Origin: Apiospora phragmitis
Lineage: Eukaryota > Ascomycota > Sordariomycetes > Amphisphaeriales > Apiosporaceae
Assembly (NCBI GenBank): GCA_038363925.1
Contig: JAQQWL010000004.1
Span: 1 to 64,000, forward strand
Direction: 5' to 3'
DNA: 64,000 bases
A program made the position numbers and the translations under genes. Shown here piece after piece: positions 12,096-22,405 of this stretch; position 1 is the stretch's first letter; the number at the start of each line of letters is the position of its first letter. The notes beneath the pieces were generated by a model. That model saw only the letters and a list, made by a program, of their open reading frames with translations, did no database searches and was not told the origin of the DNA.

Positions 12096-12728
12096 GCGAA
12101 GAACGACGCCTTCACCAAGGCCTGGAACTGGTTCAAGCAGCGCGAGATCGCAGGCCTGAAGTTCCCCAATGCGAACAAGCGCCGCCAGACCGAGGCCGCC
12201 CGCGCTGCCGCCGCAGGTGGAGCTGCGAACACAGGTGCCAGTGCAAGTACGGGTGCTGGTGTCAGCACAAGTGCAGCAACAACGGCAACAGCAAGTGCAC
12301 CGACGCCATCTGCTCCAGGCTTGGGAGGCACCAGCAGCACACCTTCGGTCCCGGATATCAGTGGTATCCATCTGCCGGGCGAGGACACGGACGAGGTCCC
12401 CGTCTACGAAACCTGCGACGTCGTCCGCCGGAAGATCGACGATCACATTTTCCACCACAGGGTCACCCAGGCTCAGTTCTGCCGCAACATCCATGCCCAG
12501 CTCAAGTCCCCCACGCGATGCAAGGCGATCCAGCCCAAGCCGCTATCCGATTTCCGCCACAAGAAGGGGTCAAATGCGGGAGCCACCAGCAGTGTGTTCT
12601 ACGCCGCCAATGTCTACTTCGAGAAGATCCGCCTCGCGCAGGGCAAGCCCAAGACGCACCACCGCCTCGAGATGGAGAAACGATGGCCCGACGGGTTTGA
12701 ACGACAGCATAATGACAGAATGCCGTAA
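12096..12728 (+). CDS. DUF7726-type protein, 5' end unresolved
   Basis: The frame opens after TAA at 12093-12095 and runs to TAA at 12726-12728. The N-terminal part reads AFTKAWNWFKQREIAGLKFP, then an Ala/Ser/Thr/Gly linker of about 55 residues. The C-terminal ~110 residues match what I know of fungal DUF7726 proteins: a VPVYETCD start, VTQAQFCR, LSDFRHKKG and SSVFYAA. Function is unknown; the domain resembles a small helical DNA-binding fold. No ATG exists in this frame before the last few residues, so translation must begin in an upstream exon or the 5' end is lost. ATGATGCACATTGAAAAC at 12063-12080 lies just upstream but ends at a stop within nine codons. I could not find an intron that joins it. 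Confidence 0.6.
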   Translation, partial: AKNDAFTKAWNWFKQREIAGLKFPNANKRRQTEAARAAAAGGAANTGASASTGAGVSTSAATTATASAPTPSAPGLGGTSSTPSVPDISGIHLPGEDTDEVPVYETCDVVRRKIDDHIFHHRVTQAQFCRNIHAQLKSPTRCKAIQPKPLSDFRHKKGSNAGATSSVFYAANVYFEKIRLAQGKPKTHHRLEMEKRWPDGFERQHNDRMP

Positions 12729-13507
12729 GCCCGCACATGCCCTCCCCCTATTTTCTTTTCTTTTTTTTCTTGAAGTATGCAGTAGCTGACGTTGATCACC
12801 CGATCCAGAATTACCTTGCATGCCAGCGAAAGGGCATACTGGGATCAGGATGGCGATTTGAATATCGTGAGGAAACGATAGGTATCATATCGGTGTGTAT
12901 CTTGTACTGTACTGTAGCTGCATGTTTTTGTCTTCAAGTTTAGGTACGGTAAGCCAAGGGTGGCAAGGCAGTGGGCCTCGCTGTCTACAGACTGTATAAA
13001 AGAATGGTGGCATGCCTTTTGTAGGAATAGCTAGTTATATACTTGTGTAGGATCTTGCAAAGTTCCACATGGATGGGAAGAGAGGATGTGCACTGATGAT
13101 GATATGATGGTGGTGGACTCAAGACCTGCCCCGATGCGGCCTCGATACGACCCCAGCATAGGCCGGTATCGTGACTCACCTGCCCCGGATGAGTCCGAAG
13201 GCTTCCTGCAGATACTAAATCAGACCGGGTGCTTGGGGATGAGGAGTTTGTCGGAGAATACGGTGTTACACTCGATGGCTCAAGTCAAAACACGAGTATA
13301 CCCTTTCATTATAGAGGCTTCTGGCTGAAGCCACTTGTTATCATTAATGTTTGCTTTGCTGCTTATCTGTTTTTCTGTCTGTTTGTCTACTTGGCTGCTT
13401 GCCTGCTCTGCTAGCCCTCTTAATATTCGCCGCCATAACACGAGTCCAATGAAGCCCTCCGATCACCTCGGGGAGGCGGCGGAATGACGGCTTTACATCG
13501 GGCCTGA
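12729..13507. other. Intergenic, no supported gene
   Basis: 780 bp of 3' flanks of the two facing genes; nothing recognisable. Confidence 0.4.
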
Positions 13508-14082
13508 TTAGTGACATGCATAGTCGGCTTCTTTGACGATTCTCCAATCCGAAGTCTCGCTGCCGTCCTTCCCAGGCAGTAGCATCCACCAATGCAGCGA
13601 GCATCCTCGCAGCACCGCCTCCTTCCCTTTCAGCAGCCCGCGGATGGGATCGTTTGTGTCGGCTACTATACGCAAGGTCCACTGCGAGCAGGCATAAAGG
13701 TGAGTTACCCATCTTTCTTCCTTGAACTTGCAATAGGAAGGAGATACAGAGGGGGTTTTTTTCTGACGTACCTCCCATACACAAAACTCCTTGCTGCCGG
13801 TGACGCCGTGCGTTTCCATGCGCAACGAGTCCGATGTTCGGTAAGTTGAGTGGAGGAACTCGACGAATTCCGAGTAAGTCCTGTCCACGGCTTTCCACGC
13901 TGTCACCAACGAATCGTTAGCAGCCCGTGCGGGAAGTGGTTGTAATGCCGTGACAGTTTTATTACCGTGATCGGAGAAGCTCAGGTCCTCGTCGTAGTAA
14001 TCCATGATCTTTGGGATACCCCCAATTCGAAAACGGCTGTCAAGCCCGCTTGGCGTCTATTGAGAAAGTCCTGCAGCGACAT
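13508..14082 (-). CDS. Small NTF2-like (SnoaL-type) protein, possible frameshift
   Basis: Two exons, 14005-13772 and 13681-13508, with a GTACGT...CTCGCAG intron of 90 nt, give 135 residues starting MDYYDEDLSFSD. The order of motifs (LSFSDHG, ETHGVTGSKEF, WEWTLRI, LRGCSLHWW, KEADYA) fits the NTF2-like/SnoaL cone fold, in which a first helix normally precedes MDYYDED. That helix is present but in another frame: the ATG at 14082 encodes MSLQDFLNRRQAG and a further segment ending at a run of five C (14019-14023 on the plus strand). One additional base in that run would connect them. The gene may therefore start at 14082 with an indel error, or be a shortened protein starting at 14005. The ligand or reaction is unknown. 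Confidence 0.55.
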
Positions 14083-14712
14083 CTTGAATGATAGACGGTG
14101 AAAATAACTCGGTCGTTCAACTTAGGTTTTCTCCCCTGCTCTAGTTGTGTGTTAATGAGAGAAATTATGTCATGTGTGCTTCCACCCACATTGGTTGCAT
14201 GTCATATGACATTGTCATACGAGCCAGCAGGAAACACGCTTTCCTAATCGGGATCTATGCTGCGCTGCAGCCTGCGCATCATGACGCCGATTCAGGCACC
14301 AAAAATACAAGGACTGGCAGAGTGATTCCATCAGGGATTGCCGAAGTATATACAGTTGGTATTGTCTGTATAAGTAGATACAAGAAGATAAGATAATAGC
14401 GTATGTCAAATCAAGACCTCCACCGGCCCTCTCCCCTGTTTCTTCGAGAACCCCAAGCCGTATATCGTATCTCATCACCACGTCTTGATAATCAAACATT
14501 TCCCATCTAAAGAAGTAAAAAAAAGACACCACTGTGAATCAGGTAACTCTGGGGCTGCTTAACAGAAAAGATGAAAGAAGAACAGATCTGACAAGCGATC
14601 GTTTTTGCAGTCCGTTAGTTGTCCAGTTCCTTGATTCCATTCAGGGATCGTCATATCCCAATCCATGGGTTCTCTCTCTAGCTCACTCTCCGTTTTGGCC
14701 AGCTAGCAGAAA
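14083..14712. other. Intergenic, no supported gene
   Basis: Promoter of the NTF2-like gene and 3' flank of the GH16 gene; nothing further recognised. Confidence 0.4.
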
Positions 14713-16035
14713 TTAGGAGCGGAAGAGCCTCGCCATCCTGGCAACGGTCTTTGTGATGAGGGGCGCCGCCTTGTTGAGCAGCGTCATCATGCTGGGCTTG
14801 ACCGGCACGTCCGTGTTGGGGTAATCGGTGCTGTTGTTGCTGTTGGGAGTCTGGAGCAGGGCCTGGTTGGTGCGTTGGTAGTGCGCGACGTAGCCCACCT
14901 CCATCATTGCGCCGTAGCCGTCTTGGGTGGCACTGTTGGGGTTGCCGGGCCCTGTTGTTGGTAATCCAATGTCAGTCACTACTCAAGTTTCACGCGCATG
15001 CTACTGTGTGGGCGAGAGGAAATCATGCAGGGAGGGGCTAACTTACAGCCTCCGCCAACGGCCATGTTGAGGATGAAGAACATGGGGGAATGGGCCAACG
15101 TGTTCCACACCGCCTGGTTGCCAATGTTGCCGCCCGTGAGGGTGTGGTAGACGGTGCCGTCCATGGACCACTTGATGGACTGAGACTGCCAGTTGCTGGA
15201 CGTCAAGTCCCACTCGAGGCGCCAGGTGTGGAAGTCCTGGTTGGCGATGGCGATGGAGGCACCGAGGCCGTTGGTCTCCTGGCAGATGCCGCCCGGGGCC
15301 CGGTCGCAGTGCACGGTGCCGTAGCCCCGGAGTATGCCGTTGACCGTCTCCATGATGTCGAGCTCGCCGCAGCCGGGCCACTGGACCCCATTGCGGATGG
15401 AGTTGCCCAGCATCCAGAAGGCCGGCCACAGCCCCTGTTTGGTGTTTTGAGGGTTGGAGCCGAAGCGGAGGCTGGCCTCGACGCGGGTCACGACGCCTGC
15501 GGCCGGCGTGAAGGTGTACTTGCTCTCGATACGGCCCGAGGTCCAACCGTGGGTGCCGCCGCCTTTCCATGGCACGATCTGCAGCGTGTTGCCTCCGGAA
15601 ATCTGGAGGTTCCGTGTGCTCGAGGAGTCTGTTTGTTGACAATCACATGTTAGCTCCGGTTCAAATACGACGTTGCATATGCATAGCACCCTGGGTATGT
15701 CACCCAGTGTACATTCTCTACTGATGCAGACAAATGCCCAGGCCGGAGTCAAGGAACAGTGACTGCTGAGAAGCATGAGGACATACTAGACAACAGCAGT
15801 TAGTATATCAATAACCGAGACAGCTTGATGAAAGAGGTACGCACCAAGTTTCTAGTTCATTGTTGACGTTCAAATCGCCAGTGATGATGTTCCAGTTGCC
15901 CGTATTGGGGCTGGTACCACTGGAACCACCGAAAGCGTCGTTCCATCTGAGGTTAAATCCGCTGTAGGAGGGAGGTGCCCAGGCAAGCGAAGATGCCACG
16001 AAGGGGACCAGAACCAAGAGAATATTAGACAACAT
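14713..16035 (-). CDS. GH16 endo-beta-1,3(4)-glucanase, secreted
   Basis: Glycoside hydrolase family 16 (laminarinase-like) acting on beta-1,3 or mixed-linked glucan outside the cell. The catalytic motif ELDIME is intact within CGELDIMETVNG; both Glu and the Asp are present. A signal peptide (MLSNILLVLVPFVASSLA) precedes WAPPSYSGF. Clear exons are 16035-15845, 15628-15047 and 14951-14713. The last intron (GTAAGT...CAACAG) joins VGGG to WPGNPN, restoring the family pattern AVGGxWPGxPN. The first junction is not clean: joining ELET directly to the DSSSTRNLQ exon creates a stop, so a micro-exon, a non-standard splice site or an indel is needed between 15629 and 15850. The C-terminal 60 residues extend past the catalytic domain with a basic tail. 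No carbohydrate-binding module is visible. Confidence 0.88.
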
Positions 16036-18389
16036 GTTGGTGGATCAAAGAAGGGACGATATTAGTGAACTAGGTTTATGGTAGTGAACGGGGTATGTAG
16101 TTTAGACTTGAACCGAACAGGGAGTGTATAAACAAGGAGTGTATAGACAAGCTCGATCGTTGCCAGGTTGTGTTTCCACCTCTGGATATGATCGACGGTC
16201 ACTGGGGGGAGTGATCAGCGTTATATATGTCTATGCTTACATATGCATCCTTGAGGCTCGTGGACGTATGTTCCCTACTGGGTATCGCCTGCTCTGAGGC
16301 GAAATGACGGTAATGAACGATGACATTCTCGAGGGTCCAATGAAACGTTGCGTACGACTCTTTATGGCTCCCCCATGGCTGCGTCGAGGCAGGAAGGCTA
16401 GACTCTAGCTTCGCCCGATGGCATAATAATGGCTAGCTGGGCTTGTCAGGGGGGCGGGACCAGGTGAGGTGAGGTGAGGCTCAAAGGATGCGCATGCGGA
16501 TGAGAGTTGGTCTCAAAAGGGCCACCAATAAGCGTTGGACTGAGACCCAAGTCTGGGAACCTGCAGGACCGCATATGGGATGCATATGGGACGGTTTTAT
16601 TCAAACGTTACAATCTTACTGGGCTCATGTGCGATTACCCCAGATCGGCCTTGCGCCGGCGGATTGGGATAGATTGGGAGCATGGGGGGCTGCTTTGGAG
16701 GTGCGATACTGGAATGTTCGACCTTGGACATCTCCGAAGGCTGTCGTGGTCCTGTCCGAAAGCAACCTGCTCTATTGAGTCTGGTGTCTGGTGTTGTTGT
16801 AAGAATGTCGGCGTCGTTTGACTGCTTACTGACAATGAAATGATCCCGTGGGGAGAGCCGATTACTGACCGTCGGCGGTTCCATGGGCCCCAAGAAGCCT
16901 TTGGCCTGCCCCTTTCAGACAGCTGTAGAGGGCGGCGATGCTTAATTCGTCCATCATGTCCGCACGCCACCCGCGGCAGAGCGACAGGCTATACTCGATG
17001 CGGATAAGCCGGCCCCTGGCAATTCCCTGTTCGGACCAATCTCTGCCATCCTTTGGGATGCGACACGCGCAAAGTGCAACACGCGGCCGTGGAGTGTGTT
17101 CGATTGGACGGATGGATGCAACCTAGATTCAATTGCATCTTGGTCCAGGTAACTGGTCCGGCAGCCCATGCCACCCCTTCATCCCCAATGCGTGATGTGA
17201 TGCCATGTGTCGCGCTCTTCTATTGGCCTTCTCTGCTAAGCTGATGCAAGACACCAAAAAGGAAAAAGCCTTGGGTTCCTTTCTGGGTGAATTCTCCCAC
17301 GGCGCCTGGTCAGGGCCTCCCTCCTAGATGAAGGGTCCGTCTAGGCCGGGGCAGAAAGACACATCTCACCATGACTATGGCCGCTGATTGGGTACCGTGT
17401 TTGATGGCATCAATGTGTCTCAACGTCAGAGGGAAATAAGGGAAATTGCGCTCTGATGCCCATACTATCTCAGAAACACGCTCAGGAGAGAGAAGCAAAT
17501 AAACGGCCTAGAGGATAGGATGCGGAAAAGTTCCAAGCGGGGCTTCCTGCGACTGGTTGCTTACTGGTTACTTAGTGATCCTCCCCCGGATGGCCGGTGC
17601 TTGATGGGGCGACCGAGCTCGACGGAAAGACAGGGCGAAGGCTCGGCTTAGTGAGGAGGCCCTGGGATTCTAGAAAAGGGACACACTCGCCCATTCCGAC
17701 AATTTTTCTTACTATGCTGAGTTCGAAGGATTATCGCCCGTGTGGCACGACAAGGGAAGAGGATGGCTCATGTGTCAGCAACAAACCGCATGTGATCGTA
17801 AGATTTTCCAATATTGCTTACTCGCATCGAAATGAGTCTCATATATCTCCTTCGTCTATTTATGCAACCACGCTCGAGAGGAAGGGGGGACGATGAGATA
17901 ATGCAGGCCACCAACACGTGTTGCGATCAATGAGTGGAAGTCGGTCGGGACTGGTGCTCTTTCGGTATCTTGAGCTGCTCGAATTCAAAAAGAGGGTGAA
18001 AAACGATAATTTTCTAGTGTTAAGCGAGATGCAGGTTGCTGGTATATTCACGGTCAATGAATGAAAAATAGGAACAAGTGCTGGACTATACGGAAGCTGG
18101 AATATACATGAAAACAAGTTTGCTACTTTTAATGATGACCCCACCACCAGTAGACAGCAAGTTTCAATTGCAGCTGATTATGCTGTTCTAGAAGATTCAC
18201 CAAGGAGTAACTAAGAAGAATAAGCAATAGCTATATCATAGCCAAGGAGATTGTTCCATGGTATATGTGTTACCGACTACCCTCTACAGCACTAGTACTC
18301 CCATATCTGGCGCTTGGAAGTTGTCCCAGAGAGTTTTGTCAACACAGACTACTGTAGTATACCTAGAAGAATCCCCCCCCAAGAATGAA
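16036..18389. other. Long intergenic region
   Basis: 2.35 kb without a supportable gene. Upstream of the GH16 start, a 15-bp direct tandem (GGAGTGTATAAACAA followed by a near-identical copy) occupies 16121-16150 and contains a TATA-like element for the minus strand. The remainder shows only short overlapping open frames on both strands. Confidence 0.4.
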
Positions 18390-19447
18390 TCATTCTTTCG
18401 ACTGTCCATGTAAATATACGTGCCCTGTACCTTCCTCCACGAGGTGAGCAGATGTGCCGCCGGCCTCTCTCCGTCTGCTGACCACGCAGCTCGGGTGCAT
18501 CCAGTTGAACGGGACCGACACGACGAGCATGGGCACCGCATCCAGTATGTACAGCCAATACTCGTGGCCCTGAAGGCCGCCCCCTTGCCCCTGTGCATAC
18601 TCAGCCACGCGATACAGCGACCGGACCATGATGAGGAGACTTCCAGAGTACAGGACGTACACGAGCAGCGTCCACGGCATGGTTATTGCGTAGGGTTTGC
18701 TGGTCGGCGCACGGCGGATGCGCAGATGGAACACGGCGGTCACGGCGCAGAAACCGCCGAAGAAGAGGATCTGGATGCTCAGGCCGCCGAGGATGATGTT
18801 CTCGCCGCGCTTGACGTCGGCTTGCGTCTTGGTGGTCGTCAGCATGCCGCTTCCTATTTCGACCGCGCCAAGAGTATGTCAGCTTCTTTTATGTCCCTTA
18901 TCATGATGAGATACAGCGGTTATAGTCAGCACTCTCATTCTAGTAGGGTATTACTCACCACCACCCTGAGCAAAAAAGGAAAGCATGTCCCCGAGAACGA
19001 AGACTTTAGTCAGCCACCGAGGCGGGATCGGGGAGTATGTGTCGGCGTCCAGTAGGCGGATGAGTCGGCCCAGGATCATGTAGATGGACGCGGCGAAGAG
19101 AGTCGGGCCCAGCAGAAGCAGGACGGATTGGATTATGTAGGGGTTCTTGGTGAAATCCGGAGACTCGGAAGAAGACATGGCACGCCCGATGTAGTCAACA
19201 GTCTCGACTATAATTGCTCCTCGTTAGTACAAAGTACTCCCTATCTCTCCTTCTCTGCACTTCAATTCCGGTCTGAAGCTCACTTACAAAGGCAGCTGAC
19301 CACGAATGGAATGAAGCACCACGTGCGGCTTTGGGCCATCTGCTTGATATGCCATGAAGAGGAGAGGCCGAAGAGAACGGCCATAATGACTGCCCCAGCC
19401 ATGAGAGGCTGGTAGGTATAGAAAACAAGCTTCTCGGGTGACGCCAT
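18390..19447 (-). CDS. RTA1-family seven-TM membrane protein
   Basis: RTA1/RTM1-like protein of the fungal lipid-translocating exporter superfamily, a plasma-membrane protein linked to resistance to sterol-binding or membrane-active compounds. Exons are 19447-19288, 19207-18959 and 18853-18390, with introns GTAAGT...TTATAG and GTGAGT...AAATAG, giving 290 residues. Family signatures are ETVDYIGRA, NPYIIQSVLLLLGPTLFAAS, YMILGRLIRLLDA, KVFVLGDMLSF and AQGGG, followed by hydrophobic helices and a FNWMHPS end. It is transcribed away from the Zn2Cys6 regulator gene at 20074, with which it shares a 626-bp spacer containing repeated palindromes. This suggests a regulator-target pair. Confidence 0.9.
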
Positions 19448-20073
19448 CCTGGATATGGAGATATGTTACAAATTTACTCCCTATAGATTTGGCCTTATTC
19501 GAAGAATGAGGGCTCAGGTGAGTCTGGAGATGACTGCGAAAGATGATTGAGAATCCATTTCGGAAACTGGACTGATTATATAGTAGGTCCATAACGAGAA
19601 ATCGCAAGCAATACCCGCTACCTAGGGGGGAATCTTTTAGTTTATCTAAGCTCGTGTATACTAATATACGCGTATTCTATAAACGGATAAAGAGGGTTAT
19701 ACGCGTATCCAAGACTCCCTCGCCCCACTGACACTGAGGAACAGGGATAGTTGTTCTTGTCCTACAGGCCGCTAGTTCAAGCCCGCCTATTGCGAAGCTG
19801 GCAGCGATATTTCACGAATGACTGGTGTCACGACGAGGACTCTACTAGCTAGAATTCTGCCTGTTTGCCGTAGTGTGTCTGCGGCCCGAGAATATGTCCA
19901 GCTGAATGAAGTACGCGCGTGCGGACTAGTTAGGTCCTGCAGTGTCCCGCGCTCAGCTGAAATTCAATACGCGTATTGCCGAACCTCTCATCTCGAACTT
20001 CTCGTATAGCAGAATTACATCATTTACTCGCCCAACTGAAAAGGAAGCCTCTTTTAGGTTCCCGACTTGGTCA
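19448..20073. promoter_or_regulatory. Divergent promoter with three ATACGCGTAT palindromes
   Basis: Shared upstream region of the RTA1-like gene and the Zn2Cys6 gene. The exact 10-bp palindrome ATACGCGTAT occurs at 19666-19675, 19699-19708 and 19967-19976. The third copy extends to the 14-bp perfect palindrome CAATACGCGTATTG. TCGTATA, the yeast Upc2/Ecm22 sterol-response core, lies at 20002-20008. The palindromes are likely regulator-binding sites; the identity of the binding protein is inference. Confidence 0.5.
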
Positions 20074-21577
20074 ATGAAGCGACGTGGCCACCGAAAGTCC
20101 CGTCATGGCTGCCAGGAATGCAAGCGGCGCCACATCAAGGTAGGATAAAGCAGCTTCTACCTGTCCCGCCTCGAGATGTTACAAAAACCTTCCACCATCA
20201 TCCTTACGCTCTTCTCTTTTGCCCATAGTGTGACGAAGGACGACCCCAGTGTGCGAACTGTACCATTACGAGCCGTCACTGCGACTTCGGGGACCGACGC
20301 AGAAGCACGCGGCATGGAGCTGCTGCTGCTGCTGCCGCCGCCGTTGAGTCGTCGGCGGCAGCCGCTTCCCCCCAACCGCGTCCGAGAACACCGTCTGCAC
20401 TTGCAGGAGAAGAAGACAACGAAGAAGGAGCATCGCCTCATGTTGTGCCGCAAGAAGTCAATGACAACACCCAACAGCAACAGGCAGCTTCGGCTTCGGA
20501 CGCAGGGGTGGTGGTGAATCTGGACCACATGGAGCTCATGGCCCACTACACATTCGCCGTGTCCAACCCGGAGATCAACCCGGACCTCGACCGCGCGGCC
20601 ACCAAGATGGTGGTGCAGACGGCGCTGGCCTTCCCGTGGCTCCTGCACGAGATCCTGGCCATCTCGTCGCGGCACCTCGCTGTCGTCGCTGTGAGGCCCG
20701 GGCGCGCCGCCTTCTACCGAGCCCAGGCGTCGCAGCTGCAGACGCAGGCGCTCCACCTCTTCAACCGCCGCGGCGGAAACGGAGGCGGCAGCATCGACGA
20801 GACCAACTGCGCGGCCGCTGTGCTCTTCTCGTCCACGCTAGGACGGCACCTGCTCGCGGACATGCTGGATGATCTTCATCATCCCGATGATGATGACTCA
20901 GGCTCCTCCTCGTCCGAGGCCGCGCTGGACCGCTACTGCGGCTACCTCCAGGTGCACCTCGGCCTGCGCGCCGTCGCCTCGAGCTCGTGGTCGCACCTGA
21001 TGGAGTCGGACCTCTGGCCGCTGATCGCGCTGGCGGGGTGCATCCACACGTCCAGGTCCTCGGTCCGGGGCACGGAGCTACGAGACCTCTCCCGCTGGGT
21101 CCGTGGGGAAGAGGCAGCGTTTAGAGGTACGATGGCGGTAGTAGCAACGGGGAACGACGGTGGTGACGATGACGAAGAAGGAGAAGAAGAAAAAGAAGAA
21201 GAGTGCCGTAAGGCCTGTGTAGAAGCCATTGATCTACTGCAGATCGGCCTCGACGAGTCGTCCTCTGCCGGCGGCACGTCGGCACGGTTCTACCCATGCC
21301 GCGTTCGCAGCAGCACCAGATGACGTTCACCTGACCGGTCCGCTGCCCGGCCCAGTTCAGCGAGCTCATCCGGCGGCGCTCGCCGCCGGCCCTGGTCATC
21401 TTGGCGCACTACGCCGTCCTCCTCCACTGGAGCAGGGGCCTGTGGCAGATCGGACCATCGGCGCCGCGTTTCCTGCAAGTCATCTCGGACGTCTTGGGGC
21501 CGGGCTATGATGCGCTGCTCGCATGGCCGCGGGCGGTCGTGTTGGGCGGCGGATGGGGACGAGGGCGGCATCCATGA
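20074..21577 (+). pseudogene. Zn2Cys6 transcription factor, apparently inactivated
   Basis: Exon 1 (20074-20139) and exon 2 (from 20229) join across a GTAGGA...CCATAG intron to complete the zinc cluster HGCQECKRRHIK + CDEGRPQCANC, with spacing C-x2-C-x6-C-x5-C-x2-C-x6-C. The arrangement resembles the Upc2-like sterol regulator group. A fungal-TF-type helical region follows (HMELMAHYTF, LLHEILAISSRHLA). The first frame ends at 21323 after an acidic insert. The expected C-terminal part resumes in another frame from about 21296 to 21577 (QFSELIRRRSPPALVILAHY, then VLLHW), but there the usual FTWP motif reads FT-stop-P, with TGA at 21332-21334. One frame change plus one TGG-to-TGA change indicate a pseudogene. 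If translated as is, it would keep the DNA-binding domain but lose the C-terminus. Confidence 0.75.
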
Positions 21578-22405
21578 TGATCATGTCAGTTGGGATGCAA
21601 GTAAGTGACTTTCTTCGACCCATGTCAATCAATATTAGTAAGATAATATAGACTTCCGTGGCGCCATGCTGAAGTTCAGGTCAATCAAACATTGGACCTA
21701 TATACAGATAAGGTGCAGTTACGACGAGTGCAATTACAGATCCAAGAGGAACCACCGCGCGTAGATGCTTGTTTTGTACTGCCTAGACTAATGCACGACT
21801 TCATAGAACCAAGATTTCATAGTTGAGGGTTGCACGATATCATGCGGGAGAGGCTTTTTACTATTACGGAAAAAAAGAGCCTGTTGTCCAAAATGACGCC
21901 TATAGTTTTCTTTGCACCACCATTTCCTGTGTTTTTCTGGCTCGGAAGTGTTGGTGCGGGGTATGCGCTTCACTCGCTGTTACAACGACCTCATTGCCAT
22001 CATGAAGATGGCGGGAAATGTAGGCCAAGTAGTACAAGATAGATGGCGCACCAATGGGCAGCGCGGGGTTCACGAAAACTTCTGACTGGAATTCACAAGG
22101 GAATCATTGGCAAGAAATTGATTTGCTTTTTATCACCCCTACTCCGAAATGTCTAGCCCTTTCGCCTGTCTAGGTAGTCTAATGTAATGCCATGATTATC
22201 TATGCCCGAAAATCAACGAAGGGAGTGGCTTTTTTTTCTTCTTCTTCTTCTTCTTTTCTCTCTCCTTCTCTAAACCCCATGACGCCAATACCATGCTGTG
22301 GGTGTTTTTGCAGAACACCAAGGGCAGACTCTAAAAATCTAATAAACATGATTCTAGCAGCAGCAGCAGGAAGAAATCCATCAAGATGGTCTTCTTCTTC
22401 ATCCT
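21578..22405. other. Intergenic, no supported gene
   Basis: 3' flanks of the regulator pseudogene and the desaturase; contains a CTT-rich tract near 22230-22256. Nothing else recognised. Confidence 0.4.
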
